A stretch of 64,000 bases of DNA from Methylomicrobium lacus LW14 (lineage in GTDB: Bacteria > Pseudomonadota > Gammaproteobacteria > Methylococcales > Methylomonadaceae). Position numbers and translations under genes: made by a program. Below are positions 17,170-25,746 of the stretch, piece after piece (positions within the stretch are counted from its first letter, which is position 1; each line of letters starts with the position of its first letter). The notes under the pieces are model-generated. The model was not told where the DNA came from. It did no database searches and was given only the letters and a program-made list of their open reading frames with translations. The DNA lies in contig NZ_AZUN01000001.1 in assembly GCF_000527095.1 (NCBI RefSeq), forward strand, positions 3,981,501 through 4,045,500. Direction: 5' to 3'.

Positions 17170-18783
17170 ATGGCGTTTGACTGGATGCCGGTGGCGATCA
17201 TCGCCGGTTTGTTAGGGATGATCATCGTGATCATGCAGTGGCTCGCGTTGCGGCGTTTGCAGGCTTTGCTGACGGCGGCGCAGGGCGTCGATGCCGAGGT
17301 GACGATGAGGGCGTTAAAAGATCAGGAAACCGCCTTGAAGCAGGGCTTTGCCGAATTCCGGAAGGAACTCCGGGAGGTTAGCGCGGAAAATCGGCGCGAG
17401 TTGCAGGAGGCGTTTAAAAATCTCCAGGATACCTTGCTGAACCGGATCGCCGAAAACCAGCGCACCCAGCATGCGCAGATGGACACGTTCAAGAATGGCT
17501 TGGTCAGCCTGTCCGAAAGGCTGATCAATAACGCGAACGAATTCAGGGAAAGCGTCGGCCGGTCGTTTCAGGTGACCGGCGACTCGTTGAGCCGGAAACA
17601 GGACGATTTTCGCGACAAAACCGCCGAAACCTTAACCCAGTTTCAGGAAGGCATCAAAGCCGACGCGCAGCAAAACCGGCAGGAGCTGAGCGCGGGGCTC
17701 GGTTCGTTCGAAGGCAAGTTTGCCGAAGGCATCAAGGATTTCAACGAACAGCTCCGGCTTAAGTTTAGCGATTTGAACCGCCAGCAGCAGGAAGCAAATC
17801 AGTTGGCCAAGGCCGGCATCAACGAAATCCGGGAAACGATCGAAAAACAGTTGCAGGCGATCCGGGAGGACAACACCCGGCAGCTGAATGAAATGCGCCA
17901 GACTGTCGATGAAAAGCTGCACAATACGCTGGAGCAGCGTCTCGGCGAGTCGTTCAAACGGGTCAGCGACCAGTTGGAGCAGGTGCATAAGGGGCTGGGC
18001 GAGATGCAGACGCTGGCGGTCGGGGTCGGCGACTTGAAGAAAGTGTTGTCGAATGTGAAGACGCGCGGCATCCTCGGCGAATATCAGCTCGGCAACATTC
18101 TTGAGCAAATCCTGGCGCCCGAGCAGTACGACGTGAATGTCGCAACCAAAAAAGGCAGCCAGGCGAATGTCGAATATGCGGTCAAATTGCCGGGCAAGGC
18201 CGACGACAAGACCGTCTGGCTGCCGATCGATTCGAAATTTCCGCTCGAAAGCTATCAGTTGCTGCTCGGCGCGCTGGACGAAGGCAATCCGGCGGCGGTC
18301 GATGCGGCACAAAAACAGTTATTGAAAGCGATCGAAAGTTTCGCGAAAGACATCGCCGGCAAATACCTCGACCCGCCACATACGACCGATTTTGCGATCA
18401 TGTTTCTGCCGGTCGAAAGTTTGTACGCGGAAGTCTTGCGTTCGCCGGAGCTGTTCGAAAAACTGCAACGCACTTACCGGGTCACGATTACCGGGCCCAC
18501 CACCTTGTCGGCTTTGTTGAACAGCCTGCACATGGGCTTTCGGACGCTGGCCGTGCAACAACGCAGCAGCGAAGTCTGGAAGGTGCTGGCCGAGGTGAAG
18601 ACCGAATTCGGCAAGTATTCCGAGCAATTGAATCTGGTCTATAAACAACTCTCGACCGCATCGATTTCGCTGGAAAAACTGCAAACGACGCGCACCTCGG
18701 CGATGGAAAGAAAATTGCGCGGCGTCGAGATACTGGGCATCGAGAGCGATGCGGAGCCGATTGCTTTGCCGGAGCCGGATTGA
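17170..18783 (+). CDS. rmuC: DNA recombination protein RmuC
   Basis: 537 residues. It has an N-terminal membrane anchor (WMPVAIIAGLLGMIIVIMQW), then a long coiled coil (about residues 40-275), then the RmuC nuclease-like core from about 285 (VKTRGILGEYQLGNILEQIL, LPIDSKFPLESYQLL, TTDFAIMFLPVESLYAEVL, ITGPTTLSALLNSLHMGF). RmuC limits rearrangement at inverted repeats. The biochemical activity remains inferred from the PD-(D/E)xK-like fold of the family. Confidence 0.93.
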   Translation: MAFDWMPVAIIAGLLGMIIVIMQWLALRRLQALLTAAQGVDAEVTMRALKDQETALKQGFAEFRKELREVSAENRRELQEAFKNLQDTLLNRIAENQRTQHAQMDTFKNGLVSLSERLINNANEFRESVGRSFQVTGDSLSRKQDDFRDKTAETLTQFQEGIKADAQQNRQELSAGLGSFEGKFAEGIKDFNEQLRLKFSDLNRQQQEANQLAKAGINEIRETIEKQLQAIREDNTRQLNEMRQTVDEKLHNTLEQRLGESFKRVSDQLEQVHKGLGEMQTLAVGVGDLKKVLSNVKTRGILGEYQLGNILEQILAPEQYDVNVATKKGSQANVEYAVKLPGKADDKTVWLPIDSKFPLESYQLLLGALDEGNPAAVDAAQKQLLKAIESFAKDIAGKYLDPPHTTDFAIMFLPVESLYAEVLRSPELFEKLQRTYRVTITGPTTLSALLNSLHMGFRTLAVQQRSSEVWKVLAEVKTEFGKYSEQLNLVYKQLSTASISLEKLQTTRTSAMERKLRGVEILGIESDAEPIALPEPD

Positions 18784-18898
18784 AGCGTATCCGCTTAACT
18801 TTGACCGGGCACCGGTCTTGCAATGAGCGCGGGGACTGACCTGATTCGGCGCACGTTATACGCGGCTTAGGCCAGTCTCCGGTGCCGCCATAGGGCTA

Positions 18899-19336
18899 TT
18901 ACGGTAAAATGGCCGGCAGATGCGCTCTGATGTCGGCCGCACTCAGGTTGGCAAGATTTTTGTTCAGTTCCAGGCTGATATGCGTTTTCACATGGTTCGG
19001 CATGTGTTGTCTGATCAAGCCCAGAATGGACGGATCGGCGACCACGATCAATCGGTCGAAGCGGTTGGTATTATGCGCGAGTTCGATAGAATGCACGATT
19101 TGGGTTGCGAACACCTCGGCCTCGTGCTTTTTCGGATCGGTCTCTTGTTCGAAGGCATGGCCGCCGAGTCCGCCCGGATTCTTGACCCTGCCGGGCAGGT
19201 CCGACGTCATCTCCCGGTCATGCATGCGCCCTTCTTCGTGGACTAGCGTATCGAATTCCTCTAACGGCGAGGAAGACGAATCCATCTGAAAAAAACGCGC
19301 GCGCGTATGATCTGCAACAACTACCCAGGTGGTCAT
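18899..19336 (-). CDS. Host attachment / baeRF-type protein
   Basis: 145 residues: TTWVVVADHTRARFFQMD at the N-terminus, LPGRVKNPGGLGGHAFEQET in the middle and DRLIVVADPSILGLIRQHMP. This is the family annotated as 'host attachment protein', related to the bacterial archaeo-eukaryotic release factor (eRF1 domain 2-like) folds. Despite the name, its molecular role is not established. It is a single gene with about 115 bp of non-coding DNA on its 3' side. Confidence 0.75.
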   Translation of the reverse strand: MTTWVVVADHTRARFFQMDSSSSPLEEFDTLVHEEGRMHDREMTSDLPGRVKNPGGLGGHAFEQETDPKKHEAEVFATQIVHSIELAHNTNRFDRLIVVADPSILGLIRQHMPNHVKTHISLELNKNLANLSAADIRAHLPAILP

Positions 19337-19530
19337 AGGTGTATCCTCAGTGATTGATGAATGGGGTGTCTGGAGTCAACCCTGATTATTGTGCGCGCAC
19401 GCCTTGTGGTTGGCTATTGGTATGATTACCTAGCGCTTTCCTGCAAAAAACGGCGGCGGGTATCCAAGCCGGCTCAAAGGCTTTATGATATGGGGTTGCA
19501 GGTTTCGGCCACCCAGACCCCATCTCTCGC

Positions 19531-20262
19531 TTGACCAGAAAAAAACGCCACTCAAAACACCGTCACTCCCCGCCGTTAGCGCTTCGGGCCACCCTATACA
19601 AATTCGCCTGGCAGGCCATGCTGGCCTTCGTGGCTTCATCGGTCGGATTTTGCCTGTTGTTTCGCTGGCTGCCGCTGCCGACGACCGCGTTCATGCTGAA
19701 TCGCCATGTCGAGGATTTCCGTTACGAAACCACATTCAAGTCGATCGATTACCACTGGGTGGGCGCCAACAGGATTGCGCCGGCCGCTTACCAGGCGGTG
19801 ATCGCGTCCGAGGATCAGCGTTTTTTTGACCATGCGGGGTTTGATTTCCGCTCGATTCAGGCGGCGGTCGATAACTATGCCGAGGGGCGCCGCCTCAGAG
19901 GGGCGAGCACGATTTCGCAGCAGGTCGCGAAAAACCTGTTTTTAAGCCCGTCCAAAAGCTTTGTCCGCAAAGGCTTCGAGGTCTGGTTTACGCTCCTCCT
20001 GGAGACGTTCTGGAGCAAGGAGCGGATTTTGACCGTTTATTTGAACATCGCGGAATTCGGCGATCATCTGTTCGGCATCGAGGCGGCGAGCCGGCGCTAT
20101 TTCGGCAGCCCGGCCAGTCAATTGAGCCGGCCGCAGGCGGCCCTGCTCGCGGCGACGCTGCCGAATCCGCTGCGCCTGAAGGCGGCGCGTCCGTCGTCTT
20201 ATGTGCATGCGCGGCAACAATGGATTCTCCGGCAAATGCGCCATATCGTCTATCCGCGCTGA
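19531..20262 (+). CDS. mtgA: Monofunctional peptidoglycan glycosyltransferase
   Basis: 243 residues from a TTG start, family GT51. A basic N-terminus is followed by one membrane helix (WQAMLAFVASSVGFCLLF). The catalytic motif EDQRFFDHAGFD, GASTISQQVAKNLFL and the ILTVYLNIAEFG block are all present, and there is no transpeptidase domain. It polymerises lipid II at the inner membrane. No ATG start is available upstream in frame. Confidence 0.94.
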   Translation: MTRKKRHSKHRHSPPLALRATLYKFAWQAMLAFVASSVGFCLLFRWLPLPTTAFMLNRHVEDFRYETTFKSIDYHWVGANRIAPAAYQAVIASEDQRFFDHAGFDFRSIQAAVDNYAEGRRLRGASTISQQVAKNLFLSPSKSFVRKGFEVWFTLLLETFWSKERILTVYLNIAEFGDHLFGIEAASRRYFGSPASQLSRPQAALLAATLPNPLRLKAARPSSYVHARQQWILRQMRHIVYPR

Positions 20263-20360
20263 GATCGCTTCAATGTTGGCTCTTTATGTTGAATGCACGA
20301 TCCTGCCTTGTCGTTGAACATCGGTTTTAGTCCCGGGTCTTACCCGCAGAGGAAATTTAT

Positions 20361-21437
20361 ATGAAAAAGTTTGTCATGCTGACGATGCTGTTTAGCTGTC
20401 TGATGCGAGGCGCCGAGAGTCGGGCCGAAGACAATCCGCAATGGGCGGTCGCGACCTTTGCGGGCGGTTGTTTCTGGTGCACCGAAGCCGGTTTTGAAAA
20501 ACTCCCCGGCGTCAAAAAAGTCATCTCGGGATACAGCGGCGGTCAGGTCGAGAATCCTTCCTACAAAGAGGTGAGCGCAGGCCAGACCGGCCATGTCGAA
20601 AGCGTGCAGGTTTATTTCGATCCGAGCGAAATCGATTATACGACGTTACTGCAAGCCTTCTGGCGCATGATCGATCCGACCGACAGCGGAGGTTCGTTTG
20701 TCGATCGCGGCAATCAGTACCGCTCGGTGATTTTTTATCATGACGACGGACAAAAGGCGCTGGCCGAAAAGTCTCTTGCGGAACTGGCCGCATCGAAACG
20801 TTATTCGGCGCCGATCGTGACCGAAGTCCGGAAGTTCGAGTATTTTTATCAGGCCGAGGATAAACATCAGGATTATTACAAAAACAATCCGCTGATCTAC
20901 AAATTTTGGCGCTACCGGTCGGGCCGCGATCAATATCTGGAAAAAACCTGGGGCGCCGATCTGCACTTGGCTATTGCCCCCAAGATAGATGGGCGCGCCT
21001 TTATCAAGCCGTCGCAGGAAGAATTGGCCAAGCGCCTGACCGAACAGCAATATCAAGTCACGCAGGAAGAAGCGACCGAGCCGCCGTTCGATAATCCCTA
21101 CTGGAATGAAAAACGCGCCGGCATCTATGTCGACGTGGTCAGCGGCGAACCGCTGTTTTCGTCGAAGGATAAATACGATTCCGGCACCGGCTGGCCGAGC
21201 TTTACGAAACCCCTGGTCGAAGACAATATAATCAAGAAAAAGGATTTTCTGTTGATCATTCCGCGCACCGAGGTGCGCAGCCGCGCCGCCGGCTCGCATC
21301 TCGGCCATGTGTTTACCGACGGCCCAGAGCCGACCGGTCTGCGTTATTGCATCAATTCGGCCGCGCTGCGCTTCATTCCGGTCGAAGACATGGAAAAACA
21401 AGGCTATGGCCAGTTTTTGCCCGCATTCGGAAAATAG
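20361..21437 (+). CDS. msrAB: Exported bifunctional methionine sulfoxide reductase MsrA-MsrB
   Basis: 358 residues with two fused domains. MsrA (about 30-190) has the active site GGCFWCTEAGFEKLPGV. MsrB (about 235-350) has the family blocks DKYDSGTGWPSFTKPL, SHLGHVFTDGP and RYCINSAALRF, with the catalytic cysteine in RYCIN. The N-terminus (MKKFVMLTMLFSCLMRGAES) reads as a signal peptide, so the enzyme probably repairs oxidised methionine in the periplasm, where it would need a thioredoxin-like electron donor not encoded here. The two zinc-binding CxxC pairs of many MsrBs are not evident. Confidence 0.94.
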   Translation: MKKFVMLTMLFSCLMRGAESRAEDNPQWAVATFAGGCFWCTEAGFEKLPGVKKVISGYSGGQVENPSYKEVSAGQTGHVESVQVYFDPSEIDYTTLLQAFWRMIDPTDSGGSFVDRGNQYRSVIFYHDDGQKALAEKSLAELAASKRYSAPIVTEVRKFEYFYQAEDKHQDYYKNNPLIYKFWRYRSGRDQYLEKTWGADLHLAIAPKIDGRAFIKPSQEELAKRLTEQQYQVTQEEATEPPFDNPYWNEKRAGIYVDVVSGEPLFSSKDKYDSGTGWPSFTKPLVEDNIIKKKDFLLIIPRTEVRSRAAGSHLGHVFTDGPEPTGLRYCINSAALRFIPVEDMEKQGYGQFLPAFGK

Positions 21438-21474
21438 TCAATTGCCGAGGCGCGGCGTAACTGCCGGCCCGAAC

Positions 21475-21543
21475 TATGATAAAATCCAGTCTTTATGACC
21501 CTGTTGCGGCGGTCCGGCGCCTTAGGCGGGCGGACCCGGCAAC
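21475..21543 (+). promoter_or_regulatory. Promoter -10 box and long leader hairpin of moaA
   Basis: TATGAT at 21475-21480 is a good -10 element, though no clear -35 lies at standard distance. From 21503 to 21543 the leader can fold into one long stem: GTTGC/GCAAC at the base, then GGTCCG/CGGACC, then CGCC/GGCG around a TTA loop, with small internal bulges. It ends 18 bases before the moaA ATG, lacks a T-run, and could control translation or message stability. It does not resemble the Moco RNA motif in any way I can verify. Confidence 0.55.
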
Positions 21544-21561
21544 CCTGAGCTTAGCGCCTCA

Positions 21562-22569
21562 ATGAACCCAGTTTCTGAAGCCAATCAACTGATAGACCGT
21601 TTCGGCAGAAAGATCGATTACTTGCGCATCTCGATCACCGACCGCTGCGACTTCCGCTGCGTCTATTGCATGGCCGAGGAGATGACGTTTCTGCCGCGCG
21701 CGCAGATTCTGACCCTCGAAGAGATCGAGACGATCGCGGCCGCCTTTACCGAACTCGGCGTCAAAAAAATCCGCATTACCGGCGGCGAACCCCTGGTCCG
21801 CAAAGGCGCGCTGGATTTGTTCGAGAGTCTCGGCAGGCTCCAGGGACTGAAGGAACTGGTGATCACGACCAACGGCGCTCAGCTCGAAACGATGGCCTCG
21901 GCCTTGAAAAAAGCCGGCGTCAAGCGCATCAATATCAGCCTCGACTCGCTGGACCCTGCAAAATTCAAGGCGATCACCCGCACCGGCAATCTGCAAACCG
22001 TGCTGAACGGCATCGCGGCCGCCAAGGCCGAGGGTTTCGAGCGGATCAAGATCAACACGGTCGTGCTGAAAGACAACAATCACCTTGAGGTCTGCGATCT
22101 GGTGCAGTTTGCGGTCGACAGCGAGATCGACATCAGCTTTATCGAGGAAATGCCGCTCGGCGTCGTCGAACACCACGACCGTTCCACGGCTTATTATTCG
22201 AGCGATCTGATCAAGAAGAATTTGGCGGCGCGCTTTTCATTGCTCGCGACGCCCGAAAAAACCGGCGGCCCGTCGAATTATTTTAGAGTCGCCGGCACGA
22301 AGTCCCGCGTCGGGTTCATCTCGCCGCACAGCCACAATTTCTGCAGCACCTGCAACCGGGTCCGGCTGACCGCCGAAGGCCGCCTGCTGCTCTGTCTCGG
22401 CAACGAACATTCGGTCGATCTGAAACAAGTGGTCCGCGCGCATCCGGGCGATATCAACCTGCTGAAACAAACCCTGATCGATGCGATGCAGATCAAACCG
22501 GCCCAACACGAATTCAATCTGCAGGAACAACCGGTGATCCTGCGTTACATGAACATGACCGGCGGCTAG
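21562..22569 (+). CDS. moaA: GTP 3',8-cyclase MoaA (molybdopterin biosynthesis)
   Basis: 335 residues, a radical SAM enzyme performing the first step of molybdenum cofactor synthesis. The N-terminal cluster motif is CDFRCVYC, the SAM-binding stretch is ITGGEPLVRKG, and the C-terminal cluster lies in FCSTCNRVRLTAEGRLLLCL. The C-terminal GTP-binding tail ends NMTGG, the conserved double-glycine end. The other moa/moe genes are not in the window. Confidence 0.96.
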   Translation: MNPVSEANQLIDRFGRKIDYLRISITDRCDFRCVYCMAEEMTFLPRAQILTLEEIETIAAAFTELGVKKIRITGGEPLVRKGALDLFESLGRLQGLKELVITTNGAQLETMASALKKAGVKRINISLDSLDPAKFKAITRTGNLQTVLNGIAAAKAEGFERIKINTVVLKDNNHLEVCDLVQFAVDSEIDISFIEEMPLGVVEHHDRSTAYYSSDLIKKNLAARFSLLATPEKTGGPSNYFRVAGTKSRVGFISPHSHNFCSTCNRVRLTAEGRLLLCLGNEHSVDLKQVVRAHPGDINLLKQTLIDAMQIKPAQHEFNLQEQPVILRYMNMTGG

Positions 22570-22608
22570 GCCGCGCGTCTCCTTTTCTCTATTTTATCGA
22601 GTTTCTTG

Positions 22609-23901
22609 ATGTCTTTTGAACAACTCGGCCTTGCCGCGCCGCTCTTGCAAGCGGTTGCGGAACAGGGCTATCTGACCCCGACCCCGATCCAACAACGAAC
22701 GATCCCGCTGATTCTAGAAGGCCGGGACGTGCTGGCCGGCGCCCAGACCGGCACCGGCAAGACCGCCAGCTTCACGCTGCCGCTGTTGCAGCTTCTGGCC
22801 GAATCCGAAGCCAAACCGCAAAAACCGCGTAAGGTTCGCGCGCTGATTCTCGCGCCGACTCGCGAACTGGCCGCGCAGGTCTATGACAGCGTCAGGGCCT
22901 ACGGCAAGCATTTGCCGTTATTCGCCGAAGTGATCGTCGGCGGCGTCAGCATCAACGGCCAGATCCGCAGCCTGCAACGAGGCTGCGACATCGTTGTCGC
23001 GACGCCGGGACGTTTGCTCGATCATTTGCTGCAAAGACACGTCGACCTGTCGCATATTGAAATGCTGGTGCTCGACGAGGCCGACCGGATGCTCGACATG
23101 GGTTTCCTGCCGGACATCCGCAGGATCATCGGGCATTTGCCGAAAAAGAAGCAAAGCCTGCTGTTTTCGGCGACCTTTCCGGAGGAAATCAAGGGACTCG
23201 CCAAACAATTGCTGCACGAACCGGCCGAGGTATCGGTCGCGCCGCGCAATAAGACCGCGGACAATATCAAGGAGCTGTGCTACGGCATCGGCAAGGAATA
23301 CAAGCGCGAGCTCTTGTCTTATATGATCGGCAGCAACAACTGGAAGCAGGTGCTGATCTTTGTGCGCACCAAGCACGGCGCGGACCGGCTCGAAAAGCAG
23401 TTGGTCAAGGACGGCATCCGCACCGCCGCGCTGCACGGCGACAAATCGCAGGGCGCGCGGACAAGAGCGCTCGAACAGTTCAAGGCCGGCCAGGTCGCAG
23501 CCCTCGTCGCGACCGACATCGCCGCGCGCGGTCTCGACATCGACGACTTGCCGCATGTGATCAATTTCGATCTGCCGCAGGTGCCGGAAGATTACATCCA
23601 CCGGATCGGCCGCACCGGCCGCGCGGGCGCGAACGGCGAGGCGATTTCGCTGGTTTGTCCGGAGGAAGCCTATCAGCTGGCCCAGATCGAAAAACTGCTC
23701 GGACGCGAACTGCCCAGGGTTGCCGACACCGGTTATGAGCCGGTATCGCTGAAAGTGGTGGATAAGCCGAGTTCGAAGGCGCCCAAGAATCCGTCCGGCA
23801 AAAAAGATTACCGGCATCACCAAAAGACGCCGGCGCGTACCGGCGGCAAACCAGCGGGCAAATCGGCTGGCAAACCACAGCGGCGTGCTCCGGGCAAGTA
23901 A
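22609..23901 (+). CDS. rhlE: DEAD-box RNA helicase RhlE
   Basis: 430 residues. All helicase motifs are present: Q motif (TPTPIQQRTIP), Walker A AQTGTGKT, PTRELA, ATPGRLLD, DEAD, SAT, VATDIAARGLDID and HRIGRTGRAG. A basic C-terminal extension (KNPSGKKDYRHHQKTPAR onwards) is typical of the RhlE group. It remodels RNA in ribosome assembly and decay. ATG at 22609 is chosen over an adjacent TTG. Confidence 0.94.
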   Translation: MSFEQLGLAAPLLQAVAEQGYLTPTPIQQRTIPLILEGRDVLAGAQTGTGKTASFTLPLLQLLAESEAKPQKPRKVRALILAPTRELAAQVYDSVRAYGKHLPLFAEVIVGGVSINGQIRSLQRGCDIVVATPGRLLDHLLQRHVDLSHIEMLVLDEADRMLDMGFLPDIRRIIGHLPKKKQSLLFSATFPEEIKGLAKQLLHEPAEVSVAPRNKTADNIKELCYGIGKEYKRELLSYMIGSNNWKQVLIFVRTKHGADRLEKQLVKDGIRTAALHGDKSQGARTRALEQFKAGQVAALVATDIAARGLDIDDLPHVINFDLPQVPEDYIHRIGRTGRAGANGEAISLVCPEEAYQLAQIEKLLGRELPRVADTGYEPVSLKVVDKPSSKAPKNPSGKKDYRHHQKTPARTGGKPAGKSAGKPQRRAPGK

Positions 23902-23913
23902 CAAACAGGGGAG

Positions 23914-23943
23914 GGCGGGGAGCACCCGCTTCTCGTCCCCGCC
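23914..23943 (+). terminator. Probable terminator downstream of rhlE
   Basis: Arms GGCGGGGA and TCCCCGCC pair across a 14-base loop just after the rhlE stop. The T-run is weak (GTCCTATATTT), so termination may be partial. Confidence 0.5.
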
Positions 23944-24023
23944 GTCCTATATTTAACCTTGATCTTTCCGCAAGCAAGTTGCTATGCTTTTGGATTTAAT
24001 AACTATTACCGAGGAAGCACACG

Positions 24024-24716
24024 ATGTCGATTTTGAATTCGTTAACCAAGCGCTCGCGCCTGAATTCCGCGATCAAGCAGACCAAGGAGGCCCGCAAGAG
24101 CGAAGGCAGCAAGGCGGAGTATCTGTTCAAGAAAGTCTATGAAGACTATGCCGACATCGTGCATGACGATCCGTTGCGGGCGGAAGCCCTTTATAATTGG
24201 GGGAATGCGCTATTTCTTCAAGCCAACACCAAGACCGGCGAAGAGTCTCTGGCGCTTTACCGCGATGCGATTTTGAAATTCGCCTTTTGCCTGACTCTGG
24301 ACCCGAATTATCTGGCGGCCGCGATCGACGGCGGCGTTTGCTATATGGATATGGCGAGGCTGCAAAACGCGGCGAAAAATTCCGAATTGTATGTGAAGGC
24401 ACAACACGAATTCGAAAGAGCCAATTCGATTCAGGCCGGCGCGGCCTCCTACAACCTTGCCTGTATCCATGCGTTGCGCGGAGAGAACGAGGCTTGCCTG
24501 AAAGCCCTGGAAACTTCACGCGACAAGGGCTATCTGCCGGAAACGCAAAGCATCGTGAACGATCCGGACATGGCGGGCGTGCAGAACCAGGCCTGGTTCG
24601 TCGAGTTCTTGGAATCCCGGACTAAGAAGACGGAGGAAGCGGCTCAGCCGGCAGAAGAGACGGTTGCGGATGAGGCGTCTGAAGCGGAAGAAGACAAAAC
24701 TTCAGCCGACGCTTGA
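24024..24716 (+). CDS. TPR-type helical repeat protein of unknown function
   Basis: 230 residues with an acidic tail rich in E and A (from about 195). The central part has tetratricopeptide-like helices (ALYNWGNALFLQA, YRDAILKFAFCLTLDPNYLA, ASYNLACIHALRGENEACLK). The segment after the last repeat (LETSRDKGYLPETQSIVNDP) resembles the closing helix of TPR proteins that carry a C-terminal capping motif. There is no signal peptide, so it should be cytosolic. The partner is unknown. This is the last core gene before the integron island. Confidence 0.7.
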   Translation: MSILNSLTKRSRLNSAIKQTKEARKSEGSKAEYLFKKVYEDYADIVHDDPLRAEALYNWGNALFLQANTKTGEESLALYRDAILKFAFCLTLDPNYLAAAIDGGVCYMDMARLQNAAKNSELYVKAQHEFERANSIQAGAASYNLACIHALRGENEACLKALETSRDKGYLPETQSIVNDPDMAGVQNQAWFVEFLESRTKKTEEAAQPAEETVADEASEAEEDKTSADA

Positions 24717-24893
24717 AAGAGCGGGGCAAATAGCCTCTCCTAAAACGCTTACTGTCGCCATCATTCGCGGGGGCAGGTTTTGCAATGGCAATAGATGTTT
24801 AAAATATTGCTTTGCTTCAAGACCTGGCCCCGTTCATTCCGCGCAATTTGACCAAATGCGCCTGTAAGGGCTGAACCCAATAAACCCTCATCG

Positions 24894-25015
24894 TTATACA
24901 TAGATACCGTCATACCCGCCGGGAAGCGGGTATCCAGGCCAGGGATGGTAAGCTCTAAACCTCTCTGTAGCCTGGATTCCGGCAATCCCTGCCGGAATGA
25001 CGGACTTATGTATAA
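24894..25015. mobile_element. MITE-like element with terminal inverted repeats, inserted in the intI remnant
   Basis: The element is 122 bp. Its ends match in inverted orientation: TTATACATA at 24894-24902 with TATGTATAA at 25007-25015, continuing inward as CCGTCAT with ATGACGG. Inside are a second inverted pair around TATCCAGG and CCTGGATTCC. It contains no coding capacity. No target duplication is obvious. It separates the C-terminal intI fragment from whatever followed. Confidence 0.65.
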
Positions 25016-25233
25016 AGGCATGCAATAAACCATCCGGCCTTTTGCGCCCTTGCCGTCGCGGATCAAAATCTCAGGTGCCCGTCTCGCGCGGAATGTTTCT
25101 TGTCGAAGTGCAGAATAAATCGATTGATCCAGTCCGTATAAGCCAGCTCGGTGCGGATGCTGTAATGCTTCGGGTGGATTTTGTCACGAACTTGATCTAG
25201 CAACTTGGGCGGCTTACCAGATAAATTTTGTGA
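25016..25233 (-). pseudogene. intI: Integron integrase (intI) remnant
   Basis: Reading leftward from 25233 the peptide contains LLDQVRDKIHPKHYSIRTEL, then AYTDWINRFILHFDKKH, the N-terminal SAM-like domain typical of integron tyrosine recombinases. After about 25080 the frame shifts and the next recognisable part is EILIRDGKGAKGRMV, corresponding to the start of the catalytic domain (IntI: VRDGKGAKDRV). About 100 residues between the two are therefore deleted. The MITE at 24894-25015 removes the rest, including the catalytic H-R-Y residues. No start codon survives (a TAG precedes at 25234-25236). It is oriented away from the cassettes, as intI normally is. Confidence 0.8.
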
Positions 25234-25236
25234 CTA

Positions 25237-25370
25237 GTATTGCATTTTGATTGGGATGTGATAATTTTTTGCACATTATTGAATAGAAATCAGTTTTTTG
25301 ATTTTATAAATATTTAGACAGTCTTATGACGAAATTTTTTGCGTCTGTTAGGATGCATAATTGTAGTTAG
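25237..25370 (+). other. attI: attI-like recombination region
   Basis: This AT-rich stretch between the intI remnant and the first cassette is where an attI site is expected. Two similar core-like sites lie close together: GTTAGGATGC at 25348-25357 and GTTAGATGC at 25366-25374. The second marks the cassette-1 boundary, since TTAGAT is complementary to that cassette's own R'' core ATCTAAC at 25654-25660. Integrase binding sites were not resolved. Confidence 0.55.
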
Positions 25371-25643
25371 ATGCTTATGGCAACAATCGAGATTCTTGGC
25401 TGGAAGGAGCATGATGTTGGGTTCACAGGGTGGGATGGACACGCCCGAACTGAGCTTACGAAACGTCTCCGTCGAGCAATCAATACATCTCCGAGCGAAC
25501 TCAAGAGCATGGCTCGCGGAATTCGTTCTCGCCAGTGCATCACTTTGCGCAACGTCCACGACGATGCAATCGCAAGTGTGCGGCAGATTCTCGAAACTAT
25601 GGGTGCTGAGCTTAATGTTTCACCAACACCGAAGGAGCAATGA
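25371..25643 (+). CDS. Integron cassette 1 protein, unknown function
   Basis: 90 residues (88 if translation starts at the second ATG, 25377, which gives MATIEILGW). It begins four bases into the cassette. The C-terminal half (ITLRNVHDDAIASVRQILET, then MGAEL) vaguely recalls the alpha-alpha-beta end of ribosomal L7/L12-type domains, but this is too weak for a function. There is no signal peptide or membrane segment. It is transcribed away from intI and ends 10 bp before its attC site. Confidence 0.65.
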   Translation: MLMATIEILGWKEHDVGFTGWDGHARTELTKRLRRAINTSPSELKSMARGIRSRQCITLRNVHDDAIASVRQILETMGAELNVSPTPKEQ

Positions 25644-25653
25644 CAATGACCGC

Positions 25654-25743
25654 ATCTAACATGGCGCTCAACCGGAGCGCGGTTACAATGCGGTTTTATT
25701 TTTTCAGCTTTCCGTGCCGCGCCCGGTTAGCTTTACGTTGTAC
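25654..25743 (+). repeat. attC: attC site of cassette 1
   Basis: R'' core ATCTAAC (25654-25660) is followed by GGCGCTCAACCGG. The other arm has CCGGTTAGC and the R' core GTTGTAC (25737-25743). The intervening sequence can fold into the long imperfect hairpin typical of attC (GCGCTCAACCGG against CCGGTTAGC). ATCTAAC is the exact reverse complement of the GTTAGAT at the cassette's left end, which defines one cassette of about 371 bp. Confidence 0.8.
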
Positions 25744-25746
25744 GTC

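Noticed and set aside
21503..21543. Possible Moco or SAM riboswitch before moaA
   Set aside because: The CCGGCAACC string recalls SAM-class riboswitches, but the element is a single long stem without the multi-helix junction; kept only as a leader hairpin.
24761..25066. Continuous 101-codon minus-strand frame across the MITE
   Set aside because: It begins inside the intI remnant, runs through the MITE and ends in non-coding DNA; a chance fusion frame.
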